Assembly: GCA_965220645.1 (NCBI GenBank)
Contig: OZ244836.1
Location: 2,976,001 to 3,040,000, forward strand
DNA from: Aldehydirespirator sp965220645
Lineage (GTDB): Bacteria; Actinomycetota; Acidimicrobiia; Acidimicrobiales; Aldehydirespiratoraceae
Length of the DNA: 64,000 nt
Direction: 5' to 3'
The position numbers were made by a program, and so were the translations under genes. The notes under the pieces are model-generated. The model ran no database searches, was not told the origin of the DNA, and saw nothing but the letters and a program-made list of their open reading frames with translations. Each line of letters opens with the position of its first letter. The first letter of the stretch is position 1. Of this stretch, positions 29,247 to 38,431 are shown one piece after another.

Positions 29247-29732
29247 CTAGCTCTCGGTCGTCTCGTTCATCGCTGCGGCCGCGGTCAACACCGAGCGCAC
29301 GATCTTGTCGTAGCCGGTGCACCGGCAGAGGTTGCCGGCCAGGCCGTAGCGGACCTCGGTCTCGGTGGGATCGGGGTTGCGGTCGAGCAGCGCCTTGGCC
29401 GCCACCAGGAACCCCGGGGTGCACACTCCGCACTGCAGGGCGGCGCCCTCCAGGAAGCACTGCTGCAGGGGATGCAGGTCGTCGCCGATGGCCATCCCCT
29501 CCACTGTGGAGATGGTTGTGCCCTCGGCCTCGGGGGCCAGTACCAGGCACGAGCACAGCAGGCGGCCGTCCATGACGATGGAGCAGGCCCCGCAGTCACC
29601 GGTACCGCAGCCCTCCTTGGCTCCGGTCAGGCCGACCTCGTCGCGCAGGGCGTCGAGCAGCGTCTGGCCGCCGTCGCACAGGAACTCGGCCGGGTCGCCA
29701 TTGATGTTGCAGGTGACGTGGACGCGGCTCAT
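29247..29732 (-). CDS. Molybdenum hydroxylase [2Fe-2S] subunit
   Basis: A 161-residue small subunit carrying two [2Fe-2S] clusters: a plant-ferredoxin-type site GCGTGDCGAC plus an upstream Cys (FLCDGG), and the C-terminal four-helix site CGVCTPGF...CRCTGYDKI. It passes electrons from the Mo centre to FAD. AAGGAGG before the ATG supports the start, which overlaps the stop of the FAD subunit gene by 4 bp (ATGA). Confidence 0.94.
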   Translation of the reverse strand: MSRVHVTCNINGDPAEFLCDGGQTLLDALRDEVGLTGAKEGCGTGDCGACSIVMDGRLLCSCLVLAPEAEGTTISTVEGMAIGDDLHPLQQCFLEGAALQCGVCTPGFLVAAKALLDRNPDPTETEVRYGLAGNLCRCTGYDKIVRSVLTAAAAMNETTES

Positions 29733-30598
29733 GACTGGCCTCCTTGCTCGCTAGCTCGCTCGGCGGCGATGGACACCGCCCGGCGGGCCAGCACGCCGGC
29801 AACCTGCCGGCGGTAGGCGACGGTGCCCCGCTTGTCGTCGATTGGGTTGGCGGCCGCGGCCGCAGCTGCGTCCACCGCGGCGAGGGCCTCGCCGGAGGGC
29901 TCGTTGCCGATCAGCGCGGCCTCGGCGGCCGGCACCCGCACCACGGTCGGGGCCACCGCGCACAAGGCGATGGCTGCCGCAGCCACCTTGCCGTCATCGT
30001 CGAGCGTGACCCGGGCCGCCGCGCCGACCACCGCAATGTCCATCTCGGTGCGGGGGATCAGCCGCAGGTATGCGTCGGCGGTGCCAGCCGGCGGTCGGTC
30101 CAGCTCGAACTCCACGATGATCTCGCCCGGCCCGAGCGATGTGGTGCCCGGGCCGGTGGCGACCTCTGAGGCAGGTACGGTGCGCTCCCCGCCCGGCCCG
30201 GCGATGACTGCGCGGGCCTCGTTCACGATGAGGCTGGGCGGCGTGTCGGCCGCGGGCGAGGCGTTGGCCAGATTCCCGCCCCAGCTCGAGCGGCTCTGGA
30301 TCTGGTCGGAGCCAATCAGGCCGCTGGCCTCTACCAGGCCGGGAAACGCCGCGGCGAGGCCTTCGTGAGCGCAGATGTCGGCGGTCGGAGTGGCCGCGCC
30401 GACCGTGTACGTCGAGCCGTCGGTGCTGATGGAGCACAGCCGCTCGATGCGCTTGAGGTCGACCATCACGGTCGGTTCGGGGCGGCCGGCGCGGATCTGA
30501 GGGATCAGGTCGGTCGCACCCGCGTACACGCGAGCGTCCGGCTCAGAGCCCAATAGATCCACCGCCTCGGCCACCGTCGTCGGGGAGGCATATTTCAT
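29729..30598 (-). CDS. Molybdenum hydroxylase FAD-binding subunit (CoxM-like)
   Basis: A 289-residue medium subunit that holds FAD and hands electrons to the final acceptor. Visible are the FAD-binding AGATDLIPQIRAG, the second flavin motif SRSSWGGNLANASPAAD (a TIGGNIA..SPAGD variant) and the CO_deh_flav_C C-terminal domain. ATG 30598 gives the usual MKYASPTT N-terminus. First gene of the operon; the 133 bp gap to the divergent hydroxylase gene must hold its promoter, but no confident boxes are seen. Confidence 0.92.
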   Translation of the reverse strand: MKYASPTTVAEAVDLLGSEPDARVYAGATDLIPQIRAGRPEPTVMVDLKRIERLCSISTDGSTYTVGAATPTADICAHEGLAAAFPGLVEASGLIGSDQIQSRSSWGGNLANASPAADTPPSLIVNEARAVIAGPGGERTVPASEVATGPGTTSLGPGEIIVEFELDRPPAGTADAYLRLIPRTEMDIAVVGAAARVTLDDDGKVAAAAIALCAVAPTVVRVPAAEAALIGNEPSGEALAAVDAAAAAAANPIDDKRGTVAYRRQVAGVLARRAVSIAAERASEQGGQS

Positions 30599-30731
30599 GG
30601 CGAGAGCATAGGGGGCCACTGATCGGGTCAGTCAGCCCGGCGATCCACGGGCAGAGCTTGGCGCGCTGTGTAGGATTCCTCACCACTCGAGCCGGGCCGA
30701 CGGCTCGCTTGGCGGTAAGGGGTCGTAGGCC

Positions 30732-31754
30732 ATGGCTGACATGCATTCGACCGTCGGCAGGTCACCCAGCGCGGGGACCCAGAACTACGAGCCGGACGTG
30801 CCGATTTCGGTGTCGCCGATACTGGACTGGCCGCCGCGGCCAATAGCAACCCTGAAGCACATCTCGTCGATGATGCTTCCCCAAGGGCTGCTCTGGGTGG
30901 GAATCGCCGCGGTGGCGTGGAACTTCTTCACCCCGTCGATGGAACGCGTGGCGACTTTGAGCCCGCGGTGGGTTCTGGAGATCTATGTCCGCAACGTGGT
31001 GATGTTCACGCTGGTCGCGGGAACGCTGCACTTGGTGCTGTACGCCCGGCGCGCCCAGCAGCAACGCTACAAGTACAACCGGCAGTGGCTCAGCACCACC
31101 AGCCGCGAGTTCCTGTGGACCAACCAGACCCGCGACAACATCTTCTGGTGCCTGGTCAGCGGCTGCTCGGTGTGGACGGCCTACGAAGCGCTCACCCTGT
31201 GGTTCTACGCCAACGACTGGATCCCACAGGTGGAATGGGACTCGGCATGGCTGTACCTGTCGGTCCTCACGGTGTTCACGTCGCTGTGGTCGGTCACCCA
31301 CTTCTACTGCATCCACCGGGTGCTGCATACGCGCTGGGTGTACAACCATGTCCACTACCTGCACCACCGCAACGTCAACCCTGGCCCGTGGAGCGGCCTG
31401 TCGATGCACCCGGTCGAGCACATGATGTACCTCAGCATGTTCTTGCTGTGGTGGGTCGTGCCCGCCCATCCGCTCATCGTGATCCTCACCCTGTCGTCCA
31501 ACAGTCTGGCCACCGCGGTGACTCACTCAGGGTTCGAGCGATACGAGATCGGCAAGCGCGAGGGACCCACCATGAAGGGCGCCGACTACTTCCACCATCT
31601 GCACCACCGCTACTTCGAGTGCAACTACGGCAACCGACCCGTGCCTCTCGACAGGCTGTTCGGCACCTTCCACGACGGCACCCCCGAGGCCCACGCCCGG
31701 ATGCGCCAGCGCATGAAGGCCCGCCGCGGCAATCAGGCCAAGGCTGGAGGTTAG
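30732..31754 (+). CDS. Sterol desaturase / fatty acid hydroxylase-type membrane protein (paralogue 2)
   Basis: A 340-residue membrane protein of the same family as the gene at 10851: both share LEIYVRNVV-like stretches, WSVxxFYCIHRVLH, HVHYLHHRNVNPGPWSGLSMHP, and HHLHHRYFECNYGN, then LFGTFHDGTPE. The His clusters are those of di-iron lipid hydroxylases. The N-terminal 40 residues are soluble and differ from the paralogue. It is followed 82 bp later by the MpaB-like gene in the same direction. Substrate unknown. Confidence 0.86.
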   Translation: MADMHSTVGRSPSAGTQNYEPDVPISVSPILDWPPRPIATLKHISSMMLPQGLLWVGIAAVAWNFFTPSMERVATLSPRWVLEIYVRNVVMFTLVAGTLHLVLYARRAQQQRYKYNRQWLSTTSREFLWTNQTRDNIFWCLVSGCSVWTAYEALTLWFYANDWIPQVEWDSAWLYLSVLTVFTSLWSVTHFYCIHRVLHTRWVYNHVHYLHHRNVNPGPWSGLSMHPVEHMMYLSMFLLWWVVPAHPLIVILTLSSNSLATAVTHSGFERYEIGKREGPTMKGADYFHHLHHRYFECNYGNRPVPLDRLFGTFHDGTPEAHARMRQRMKARRGNQAKAGG

Positions 31755-31836
31755 GAACCCTCCGCGAGAGAATCCGCGCCTTCCTGCCCGCGGGTCGTCG
31801 GCTCGCTGGCTCCGGTGTCGGCAGTAGCGTTCGAGT

Positions 31837-32739
31837 ATGGACACGCTGCAGCGCTACCGGGCGCGTCTGGGAGCCTCGGTGAGCGGGCTGTTCTCCCACG
31901 GCGAGATGCCGCTTCAGAGCACCGCTGATTATCCCGGCGACGCCGGGCTGTGCGGGCCCGGCTCGGTGAGTTGGAAGGCGATCGGCGACGTAAGCGTGTT
32001 CGTGGGAGCCATCCGGGCCCTGCTGGTCCAGGCCGCCCATCCCGAGGCGGTGGCCGGCGTCGACGAGCACAGCCGCTACCGCGACGACCCGATGGGGCGA
32101 CTGAACCGCACCGCGTTCTACGTGACGTCTGCGACCTTCGGGGCCATGCCCGAGGTGGAAGAGGCGGTCGAGCGGGTCCGCGCCGCCCATCAGGGCGTGA
32201 GCGGCACATCGCACCGCGGGATGGCCTACGACGCGACGATGCCAGAGCTGGCCGCCTGGGTGCACAACACCCTCACCGAGTCGTTCCTGGTGTCGTACCG
32301 GGAGTTCGGCTCAGGGCTCACCGAGGCCGAGGCCGACCGGTTCGTGGCCGAGCAGTCGCAGGTGGGGGCCATGCTCGGGGCCGCTCCCCTGCCCCAGACC
32401 GCGGCAGAACTGCACACCTGGGTCCGCACCAATCCCGCGCTGGCGCCCAGTCCTGGCATGCGGTCCGCGGTGGATTTTCTGCGACAGCCGCCCCTGCCCG
32501 CCCGCCAGCGGTTCGGCTACGCAGTGCTCATGCACGGAGCGATCAGCACGATGCCGCCGGAGCTGACCAGCGTGCTCGGCCTGAGAGCCCGCCCCGGCGC
32601 CCGCCGGGGCGCGACCGCGCTCCTGCGATTCCTGCGCTGGGGCCTGCGCAACAGCCCGTCATGGCGAGCGGCGCTGGACCGCTGCGGCGCCCCCTACGAC
32701 CCGTCCAAGTTCCGCGAGATGCCTTCATCGACCCGCTAG
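31837..32739 (+). CDS. Oxygenase MpaB family protein (DUF2236)
   Basis: A 300-residue haem- or oxygenase-associated family member. The family signature LLVQAAHPEAVAGVDEHS...DPMGRL is present near residue 65, with further conserved His/Tyr positions (YVTSATFGAM, TEAEADRFVAEQ). Relatives include the fungal mycophenolate oxygenase MpaB and the rubber oxygenase Lcp. Reaction here is unknown; placement after a membrane lipid hydroxylase suggests lipid oxidation (inference). Confidence 0.82.
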   Translation: MDTLQRYRARLGASVSGLFSHGEMPLQSTADYPGDAGLCGPGSVSWKAIGDVSVFVGAIRALLVQAAHPEAVAGVDEHSRYRDDPMGRLNRTAFYVTSATFGAMPEVEEAVERVRAAHQGVSGTSHRGMAYDATMPELAAWVHNTLTESFLVSYREFGSGLTEAEADRFVAEQSQVGAMLGAAPLPQTAAELHTWVRTNPALAPSPGMRSAVDFLRQPPLPARQRFGYAVLMHGAISTMPPELTSVLGLRARPGARRGATALLRFLRWGLRNSPSWRAALDRCGAPYDPSKFREMPSSTR

Positions 32740-32802
32740 CCGGTCGGCCCACAGCCCGGTCTCCTTCGGTCTGTCCGTCGCGGTCCCGGCGACGGAGCCG
32801 AT

Positions 32803-34722
32803 TCACCGCGGCGGTCCGGCGGCTTCTGAAGAGCAGCGGATATCGGTAAGGAACGCCTCGACTTCAGCCACGTCGCCGGTCCGGCGGAACGGGGGGAGGC
32901 TGTTGACCAGGTCCCAACGATATGGGGCTGTGTTGAGCCGCGAGTCAAGCACCGCCACTACGCCCCGGTCCTCCGCTGATCGAATGAGCCTTCCGGCTCC
33001 CTGGGCCAGCAGCGTGGCTGCCCGAGGAATGTCAATCTCGCGGAAAGCACGCGACCCGAGTCGGTTGCGACGGGCGACCATAAGCGGCTCGTCAGGCCGC
33101 GAGAACGGGATGCGGTCCACGACGACCAGCGAGAGGGACCGGCCGGGCACGTCCACGCCCTGCCACATGGTCATGGTGGCGAACAGGCAGCTCTCTTCCT
33201 CCGAGGAGAAGCGGCTGATCAATTCGGGATGGGGCAAGTCTCCCTGGCAGTAGATCCGCAGCTCAGTTGTCTCCCGCACGGCCTCGGCTGCGCCTCTCAT
33301 GGCCGCATAGCTCGTGAACAGCGCCAGAGTGCGCCCCCCGGCCGCGGCAACCATCCGGGCGATCTGCTCCTGAACGGCCTGCGCCCATCCGGAATCCTTG
33401 GGGCTGGGTAGGTGCTTGCCGCAGTACAGCAGCCCGCTGTGCCCGTAGTCGAACGGGCTGCCAACATCGAGGTTGTCATGGTGTTCGTCGGGAAGCCCGA
33501 GCCTGTCGACGAGGTTCATGGGGACGGTCGCGCTGGTCAGCACCGCCGGAGTGTTCGCCCACAGCCGCTCCTCCAGCATCGGACCGACGTCGACGGGAGC
33601 GGTCCGCCAGGCCGGGTTGCTCTCGGAGCCGTCCACCCACACGGCGTCGGTGTTGTTCGGGTCGGACGCTCGGGCGAGATCCTCGCTGAGGGCGTCGAGG
33701 AGCCGTCGAGCCATTCTCCGCCGCGTCTCGTCGCCGTCCGCCTCGCGGATCTCGGCACCGGCCGCGTCGAGGCGTCCCCGGCAAACTGCGGCCGTCTCGA
33801 TCAAGTCGTCGGGAAGGGACGACAGGAGCTTGCCTCGGTGGGTCTTGACAGCGTCCCGGAGAATGCTGCCGGCCGCGTCCACGGTGGCAGCCGTCGCTGA
33901 GTGCGGCATCGCGGCCCTCACCGCCCGGGCCGCAAACGTGAAGCGGCCTCCGGTGATGGACGCCCCGGCGGCTCCGGCCGCGATGTCCTCAAGTGTGTGG
34001 GCCTCGTCGAGCACGACCGCGTCGTGGGGCGGGAGGATCTCCGCGTCGGTGAACACGTGAAGGCAGTAGAGGTGGTGGTTCACCACCAGCACATCCACAT
34101 CAGCAGCCTTGTTCCTGGCCTGTTCGGCGAAACACTCCGACCCCGACGAGCAGTTGGCGGCGCCGGGGCACTCCCGCCCGGACACGCTCACCGCCTCCCA
34201 GGCCCGGGCGGACGGCTCGACGTCGAGACCAGCCCGGTCCCCGTCGGGGGTCTCGGTCGCCCAGATGGCCAGGCTTGCGATTTCCTCGCGGACCCGGTCG
34301 GCCTCCCGGGCCGAGTCCGCCGCGATCAGCTGTCCCTGCTCGCGGCCGGCAGCCGCGGCCAGGTCGGCGAGCTTCTTGCGGCAGATGTAGTTCGACCTGC
34401 CCTTCAACACCGCGTACTTGAGCGGCATTCCCAGAGCTTCGGCGAGCTGAGGCAAGTCCTTGTTTACGAGCTGGTCCTGGAGGGCCTTGGTGGCGGTGGC
34501 CACGACCGCCTTCTTGCCGCTGACTGCCAGCGGCACCAGATAGGCAATCGACTTGCCGGTGCCGGTGCCGGCCGCGACTACGAGATGCCGGTCTTGGTCC
34601 AGGGCAGAGGCGACTGCCTCACACATTTCTTGTTGTCCGGGTCGCCTTTCGCCTCCACCCGACATCGCTGAGACAACCGTCTCAAGCGCTTCGACGGCTT
34701 CCTGTACTGCGCCCACAGCCAT
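32803..34722 (-). CDS. dinG: DinG/XPD-type iron-sulfur DNA helicase
   Basis: A 639-residue superfamily 2 helicase. Walker A is AAGTGTGKS, and motif II is LDEAH. An iron-sulfur domain is suggested by the Cys in SNYICRKK and the cluster CPGAANCSSGSECF. The late motifs are VVVDRIPFSRPDEPL and LLAQGAGRLIRS (motif VI-like Q..GR.IR). It unwinds 5'-to-3' and can act on R-loops and repair intermediates. Length fits DinG-like proteins without the exonuclease domain. Divergent from the haemoglobin gene. Confidence 0.9.
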   Translation of the reverse strand: MAVGAVQEAVEALETVVSAMSGGGERRPGQQEMCEAVASALDQDRHLVVAAGTGTGKSIAYLVPLAVSGKKAVVATATKALQDQLVNKDLPQLAEALGMPLKYAVLKGRSNYICRKKLADLAAAAGREQGQLIAADSAREADRVREEIASLAIWATETPDGDRAGLDVEPSARAWEAVSVSGRECPGAANCSSGSECFAEQARNKAADVDVLVVNHHLYCLHVFTDAEILPPHDAVVLDEAHTLEDIAAGAAGASITGGRFTFAARAVRAAMPHSATAATVDAAGSILRDAVKTHRGKLLSSLPDDLIETAAVCRGRLDAAGAEIREADGDETRRRMARRLLDALSEDLARASDPNNTDAVWVDGSESNPAWRTAPVDVGPMLEERLWANTPAVLTSATVPMNLVDRLGLPDEHHDNLDVGSPFDYGHSGLLYCGKHLPSPKDSGWAQAVQEQIARMVAAAGGRTLALFTSYAAMRGAAEAVRETTELRIYCQGDLPHPELISRFSSEEESCLFATMTMWQGVDVPGRSLSLVVVDRIPFSRPDEPLMVARRNRLGSRAFREIDIPRAATLLAQGAGRLIRSAEDRGVVAVLDSRLNTAPYRWDLVNSLPPFRRTGDVAEVEAFLTDIRCSSEAAGPPR

Positions 34723-34786
34723 CGACGGTACTCTCGCTCAAACCCAGGTCGGCCCAGGTGACGCGACAAGCCGTACGCTGCCGACC

Positions 34787-35296
34787 GTGGGCGACCCGAA
34801 CACCGCATCAGAATCCAGAACCGCGGACGCGGACGAGAGCGACAGTTTCTCGGCTGGGTTGAGCCTCAAGGGCTCGCTGCGCGAGGCCATGCAGGCACCG
34901 CCGACGGTGTACGAGAGCGTTGGGGGTCAGCGGTTCTTCGACGAACTGGTTCACAGGTTCTACGACGCCGTCGAGGACGACTCGTTGTTGCGACCGATGT
35001 ACCCACCGGACATGGGACCGTCCCGAAGGCGACTAGCCGGCTTCCTGGCCCAGTACTGGGGCGGTCCTCCCCACTACAGCGAGGAGCGTGGCCACCCCCG
35101 CCTGCGGATGCGGCACATGCCCTTCGCCATCGGCTCGGCCGAGCGCGACGCCTGGATGGAGCACATGACCGCATCGCTCGACGCGGCCACCATCGCCGAC
35201 GGCACCGGCCGGCCCCTGCCCGACGAGATTCGAGCCGCCATGTTCGACCACTTCGAAAACGCAGCCACCCACCTGATCAACCAGCCCCCGGAATAG
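34787..35296 (+). CDS. glbO: Group II truncated haemoglobin (trHbO type)
   Basis: A 2-on-2 globin that binds O2 and detoxifies NO or peroxide. Visible: TVYESVGGQRFFDELVHRFYDAV, then LRPMYPPDM, the E-helix region FLAQYWGGPPHYSEERGHPRLRMRHMPF with the group II pattern and proximal His candidate, and RDAWMEHM with the group-II Trp G8. GTG 34787 gives 169 residues with an unusual acidic leader. ATG 34889 gives 135 residues, the normal length for trHbO, and may be the true start; neither has a strong ribosome site. Confidence 0.88.
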   Translation: MGDPNTASESRTADADESDSFSAGLSLKGSLREAMQAPPTVYESVGGQRFFDELVHRFYDAVEDDSLLRPMYPPDMGPSRRRLAGFLAQYWGGPPHYSEERGHPRLRMRHMPFAIGSAERDAWMEHMTASLDAATIADGTGRPLPDEIRAAMFDHFENAATHLINQPPE

Positions 35297-35315
35297 CGTC
35301 GCCCGCCGTCGTCAC

Positions 35316-35364
35316 CAAAGTGATGTAGTTGATGCCCTGTGAGGTAGCCAACTACATCAATTTG
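35316..35364. repeat. Family B palindrome / bidirectional terminator
   Basis: Arms TGATGTAGTTG (35321) and CAACTACATCA (to 35359) are perfectly complementary, extended by CAAA/TTTG beyond one mismatch, with a 17-nt middle containing GCCCT..GAGG. It lies between the convergent haemoglobin and deacylase genes and includes the deacylase stop codon. It shares layout and core with the hairpin at 56787. Likely a transcription-end hairpin for both strands. Confidence 0.65.
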
Positions 35365-37042
35365 AGGCCGGGGCAGTGAGCAGGTGGCGGCCGGCGAAAG
35401 CCTTGGGCGCGTAGATCCTGCCCTCGTGGTGCACCAGGTCGCCGTGCACCCACACTGCATCGATGCCGTCGGGCGGGACCAGCGGATCCTCGTAGCTGTT
35501 GCGCTCGGTGACCCGGTCCCAGTCGAACAGCACCAGCGAGGCGTCGGCACCCTCTCGCAGCACGGGGCTCGGCAGGCCCATGAAGTCACACGGCATCACC
35601 GCCAGCCGATAAGTGATCTCGGCCAGATCAATGCCCAACTCGCGGGCCATGCGCAGCGCCTTGGGAAACGACCCCAACGAGCGGGGATGAGGCTTCTGGC
35701 CCGGGCCGGGCATGAGCCCGTCGGTGCACAGCGCCATGTTCGGGCGGCGGAAGAACCTCTCCACGGTGGCCTCGTTGCCGTAGTGGCTGATGATCGACAC
35801 CTCGCCCCGGTTGTGCAGGAAGAAGTCGCAGACCGCGTCGTGGGCCTCGATCGAGTCCATGTCGGTCACCCCCGCGGCCAGCACCACATCCGAGAAGCGC
35901 TTGCCCAGGAACTCGTCGCCCACCCCCTCGAGCACCCCCGCGATCTGGACACCCTCCAGCCCCCCGCAGAAGGCCACGAAGTTGTCCCAGCCGACGCCGT
36001 CGCCATAGATCTTCTCGAACGCGAACTGCCGCACGCGGTCATCGGTCAACCGGGCCATGAACTCGGCCCGGGTGCCCGAGCGGACCTCGGGCGGGAACAA
36101 GGCGTCGGCGGTGGTGCTGCCCGCGGTGTAGGGGTACATGTTGCCCAGCGTGGGGACCGAGCCGGCCGCGTCGTCGAGCTTGGCCTCCACCTCGCCGAAG
36201 CGGTCCCAGTTGCGGCGCCCGGCGATCTTGGAATGCTCGCTGCAGTAGCCGCCCCCGCCCTCGACCGCGGCGGTGATCACCTCGGTGAGAGCCTCGATGA
36301 TGTTGTCGCTCTCCGAGCGCAGATGGGGGTACAGCGCACCCGGCTTGACCTCGTTGAATGCCCGCACGAGGGCGGTGATCTCCCGCTGGTCGGAGTACAC
36401 CGCCGGGTTGTACACGAGTCCGGTGGACAGGCCCAGGCACCAGGGCGCCTCCCGGCGCACCACTCCGGCCATGGCCCGGATCTGGGAGTCGTCGGCCGTC
36501 CGGTCGAGGTTGCCCATCACCGTGCGCCGCACCGCACTGTGGCCCAGGTGCATCCCAAGATCGGTCACTGACCGGCCGGCGTGCCACCGCATGAACTCCT
36601 CCATCGTCGTCCATGGCCACTGGCCGCCACCGGCAGGATCGCCGCCGTCGGGATCGCCGGGCGGGCCCGCCATGCCGTCGAGGGGAGCGAGCTGGGCGGC
36701 GTACTCGGCCCGCTGGTCGGATGCCACCGGCGCGGGCGACAGCCCGTCCACGCCGCAGATCCGCTTGGTAATGCCGCCCCGCACCGCCATCTCGCAGCTG
36801 ACCGGGATCCCGTGCTCACCGATGCGGGTGCCGGCCAAAGCGCCATGGTTGTGGGTGTCCACGAAGCCGGGAGCCAGCACCCGGCCATCGGCATCGATGA
36901 CACGATCCGCGCCGGCCCGATCGCTGGGCGGGACCTCGCCCAGATGGATGACGACGTCGCCGTCGATGAGCGCGTCGCCCCGGTACGGCTCACTCGCTCC
37001 GTCTCCGGTGACGATCAGGGCATCGGTGATCAGCTGGCGCAC
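35357..37042 (-). CDS. N-acyl-D-amino-acid deacylase-like amidohydrolase
   Basis: A 561-residue metal-dependent hydrolase of the amidohydrolase superfamily, D-aminoacylase branch. Features: PGFVDTHNHG (first metal ligands, HNH instead of the common HTH), the mid-barrel HSKIAG, later SHYGNEATVERF and CTDGLM (catalytic Asp), and a C-terminal small beta domain (GADASLVLFDWDRV). Known relatives release D-amino acids from N-acyl forms or cleave related dihydro rings. GTG start. Its stop lies inside the family B palindrome. Confidence 0.82.
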   Translation of the reverse strand: MRQLITDALIVTGDGASEPYRGDALIDGDVVIHLGEVPPSDRAGADRVIDADGRVLAPGFVDTHNHGALAGTRIGEHGIPVSCEMAVRGGITKRICGVDGLSPAPVASDQRAEYAAQLAPLDGMAGPPGDPDGGDPAGGGQWPWTTMEEFMRWHAGRSVTDLGMHLGHSAVRRTVMGNLDRTADDSQIRAMAGVVRREAPWCLGLSTGLVYNPAVYSDQREITALVRAFNEVKPGALYPHLRSESDNIIEALTEVITAAVEGGGGYCSEHSKIAGRRNWDRFGEVEAKLDDAAGSVPTLGNMYPYTAGSTTADALFPPEVRSGTRAEFMARLTDDRVRQFAFEKIYGDGVGWDNFVAFCGGLEGVQIAGVLEGVGDEFLGKRFSDVVLAAGVTDMDSIEAHDAVCDFFLHNRGEVSIISHYGNEATVERFFRRPNMALCTDGLMPGPGQKPHPRSLGSFPKALRMARELGIDLAEITYRLAVMPCDFMGLPSPVLREGADASLVLFDWDRVTERNSYEDPLVPPDGIDAVWVHGDLVHHEGRIYAPKAFAGRHLLTAPASN

Positions 37043-37130
37043 GGTCTCACGGTATCCGGGCCGGCCCTACCCCAGCCCCGTACCGCACCCCGGCGGAACG
37101 CACTAGCGCCCCAGCCGGGCCGCGTGCTGA

Positions 37131-37174
37131 ACTGGCACCAGAACGCACGCATGGCGTGCGAGACGCTGCCATTG
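37131..37174. repeat. REP-like palindrome, family A, copy 4 (diverged)
   Basis: A 44 bp element starting AACTGGCACC and ending GCTGCCATT, with inner GCACGC and GCGTGC arms. It stands 30 bp after the 3' end of the esterase gene. Two identical 11-bp GGGCCGCGTGC sequences (37118-37128 and 37192-37202) flank it. Confidence 0.55.
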
Positions 37175-37204
37175 GGGCGGTCCTGGTAGCGGGCCGCGTG
37201 CCCC

Positions 37205-38290
37205 TCAGAGAGTGTGGGCGAAGGTGGCGAGATCGCGGGCCGAGGCTGCGTACACCTCGGGCATGGCGCCCGGCAGCAGCAGGTCGCCGGCGTGGCAGGT
37301 TCCGTTGACGGTGCGGCTGTGGGTGGGCACGCCCGCCCGCACGAGCTTGCGGTAGTAGGCCAGACCCTCGTCGCGCAGCGGGTCGAGCTCGTTCACCGAG
37401 ATGACGTGGGGCGGCATGCCGGCCAGGTCCTCTACCGAGGCGTGCCAGGGCCAGGCCAGGGGGTTGGTCAGGTTGTCCCCACCCGGGTCGTAAGCCTCCA
37501 CGAAGAATCCCATCACGTCGTTGGCGATGAAGTACCCGTCGTTCTCCTGTATTGAGGGCAGTTCCGGCGGCGGGCTGGCGTAGGCGCCGGAGATGTAGGG
37601 GCACTGGGCGTACACGCCGTCGATCCTGTCGAGTCGACCTTCGCGGCGAGCCTTGAGCGAGGTGGCCAGCGTGAGGTTGCCGCCGCCGGACTCACCCGAC
37701 ACCACTAGCTTCGACACCCCGAGGTCGTCCCGATGGGAGTGCATCCATTCCAGGGCCGAGGTGCAGTCGTTCAGGGCCGCTGGGAACGGGTGGCAGCCGA
37801 GCGCCCCAGCCGCGTTGCGGAACTCCACCCCCACTACCACCAGCCCGCGCGCGGCCAACTCGTCGCGCCAGCGGCGGTAGGAAGCGCCCGCGGCGGAGAG
37901 AATCACCATGCCCCCGCCGTGGATGTGCAGGATCCCCGGGTACGGGCCGCCGTCGCCGGCCGGACGGTGGATGTACAGGCTGATGTCGTTGCCGTCGACG
38001 CCGGAGATCACTTCGGTGCGCGACTCCACGCCCTCGACGGGTGGCAACGCTGCGAACAGGACGTCGAAGAGCTGCTCGAAACCCGGCTCGCCCAGCGCCG
38101 CCAGCGTCCGGATGTCCTCCAACGATGAGTCAGGGGACAGCGGGACGGGTTCAGCCCGCCCGGCCACGCCCAACGGCTCCAACGCCGCCACCATCCGGGG
38201 GTCCGAACGCGGATCCGTGGCCAGGGTCAGGTCGGGGTCTCCCAGCCGTCCGGGGAGGTTGGGCCTCAGTGTCATCGTCGTCTCCGACAT
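37205..38290 (-). CDS. Alpha/beta hydrolase of the hormone-sensitive lipase-like (HSL) esterase group
   Basis: A 361-residue carboxylesterase candidate. The oxyanion-hole motif HGGGM, nucleophile elbow GESGG (Ser), Asp in NELDPLRDEG and a His in the C-terminal TCHAGDL form the triad. ATG 38290 has GGGAG about 7 nt upstream, which decides the start; upstream sequence in the same frame is not protein-like. The long N-terminal cap resembles that of esterases acting on bulky esters. Divergent from the MFS gene. Confidence 0.88.
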   Translation of the reverse strand: MSETTMTLRPNLPGRLGDPDLTLATDPRSDPRMVAALEPLGVAGRAEPVPLSPDSSLEDIRTLAALGEPGFEQLFDVLFAALPPVEGVESRTEVISGVDGNDISLYIHRPAGDGGPYPGILHIHGGGMVILSAAGASYRRWRDELAARGLVVVGVEFRNAAGALGCHPFPAALNDCTSALEWMHSHRDDLGVSKLVVSGESGGGNLTLATSLKARREGRLDRIDGVYAQCPYISGAYASPPPELPSIQENDGYFIANDVMGFFVEAYDPGGDNLTNPLAWPWHASVEDLAGMPPHVISVNELDPLRDEGLAYYRKLVRAGVPTHSRTVNGTCHAGDLLLPGAMPEVYAASARDLATFAHTL

Positions 38291-38431
38291 CGTGGTCTCC
38301 CTTCTGGGCTCGGCGTGCCCGTAGGCGCGCCGCACCCTAACCCGCCGACGGGCTCGTGATGACTGCAGAAGTCGCCAGCACAAGCCGGCCGCTAGAGGGT
38401 TGTCGACCGGCCCCGGGGCAGACTCGCCGCC

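Noticed and set aside
26976..30598. Aerobic CO dehydrogenase operon
   Set aside because: Gene order fits coxMSL, but the large subunit lacks the AYRCSFR active-site loop of true CO dehydrogenase.
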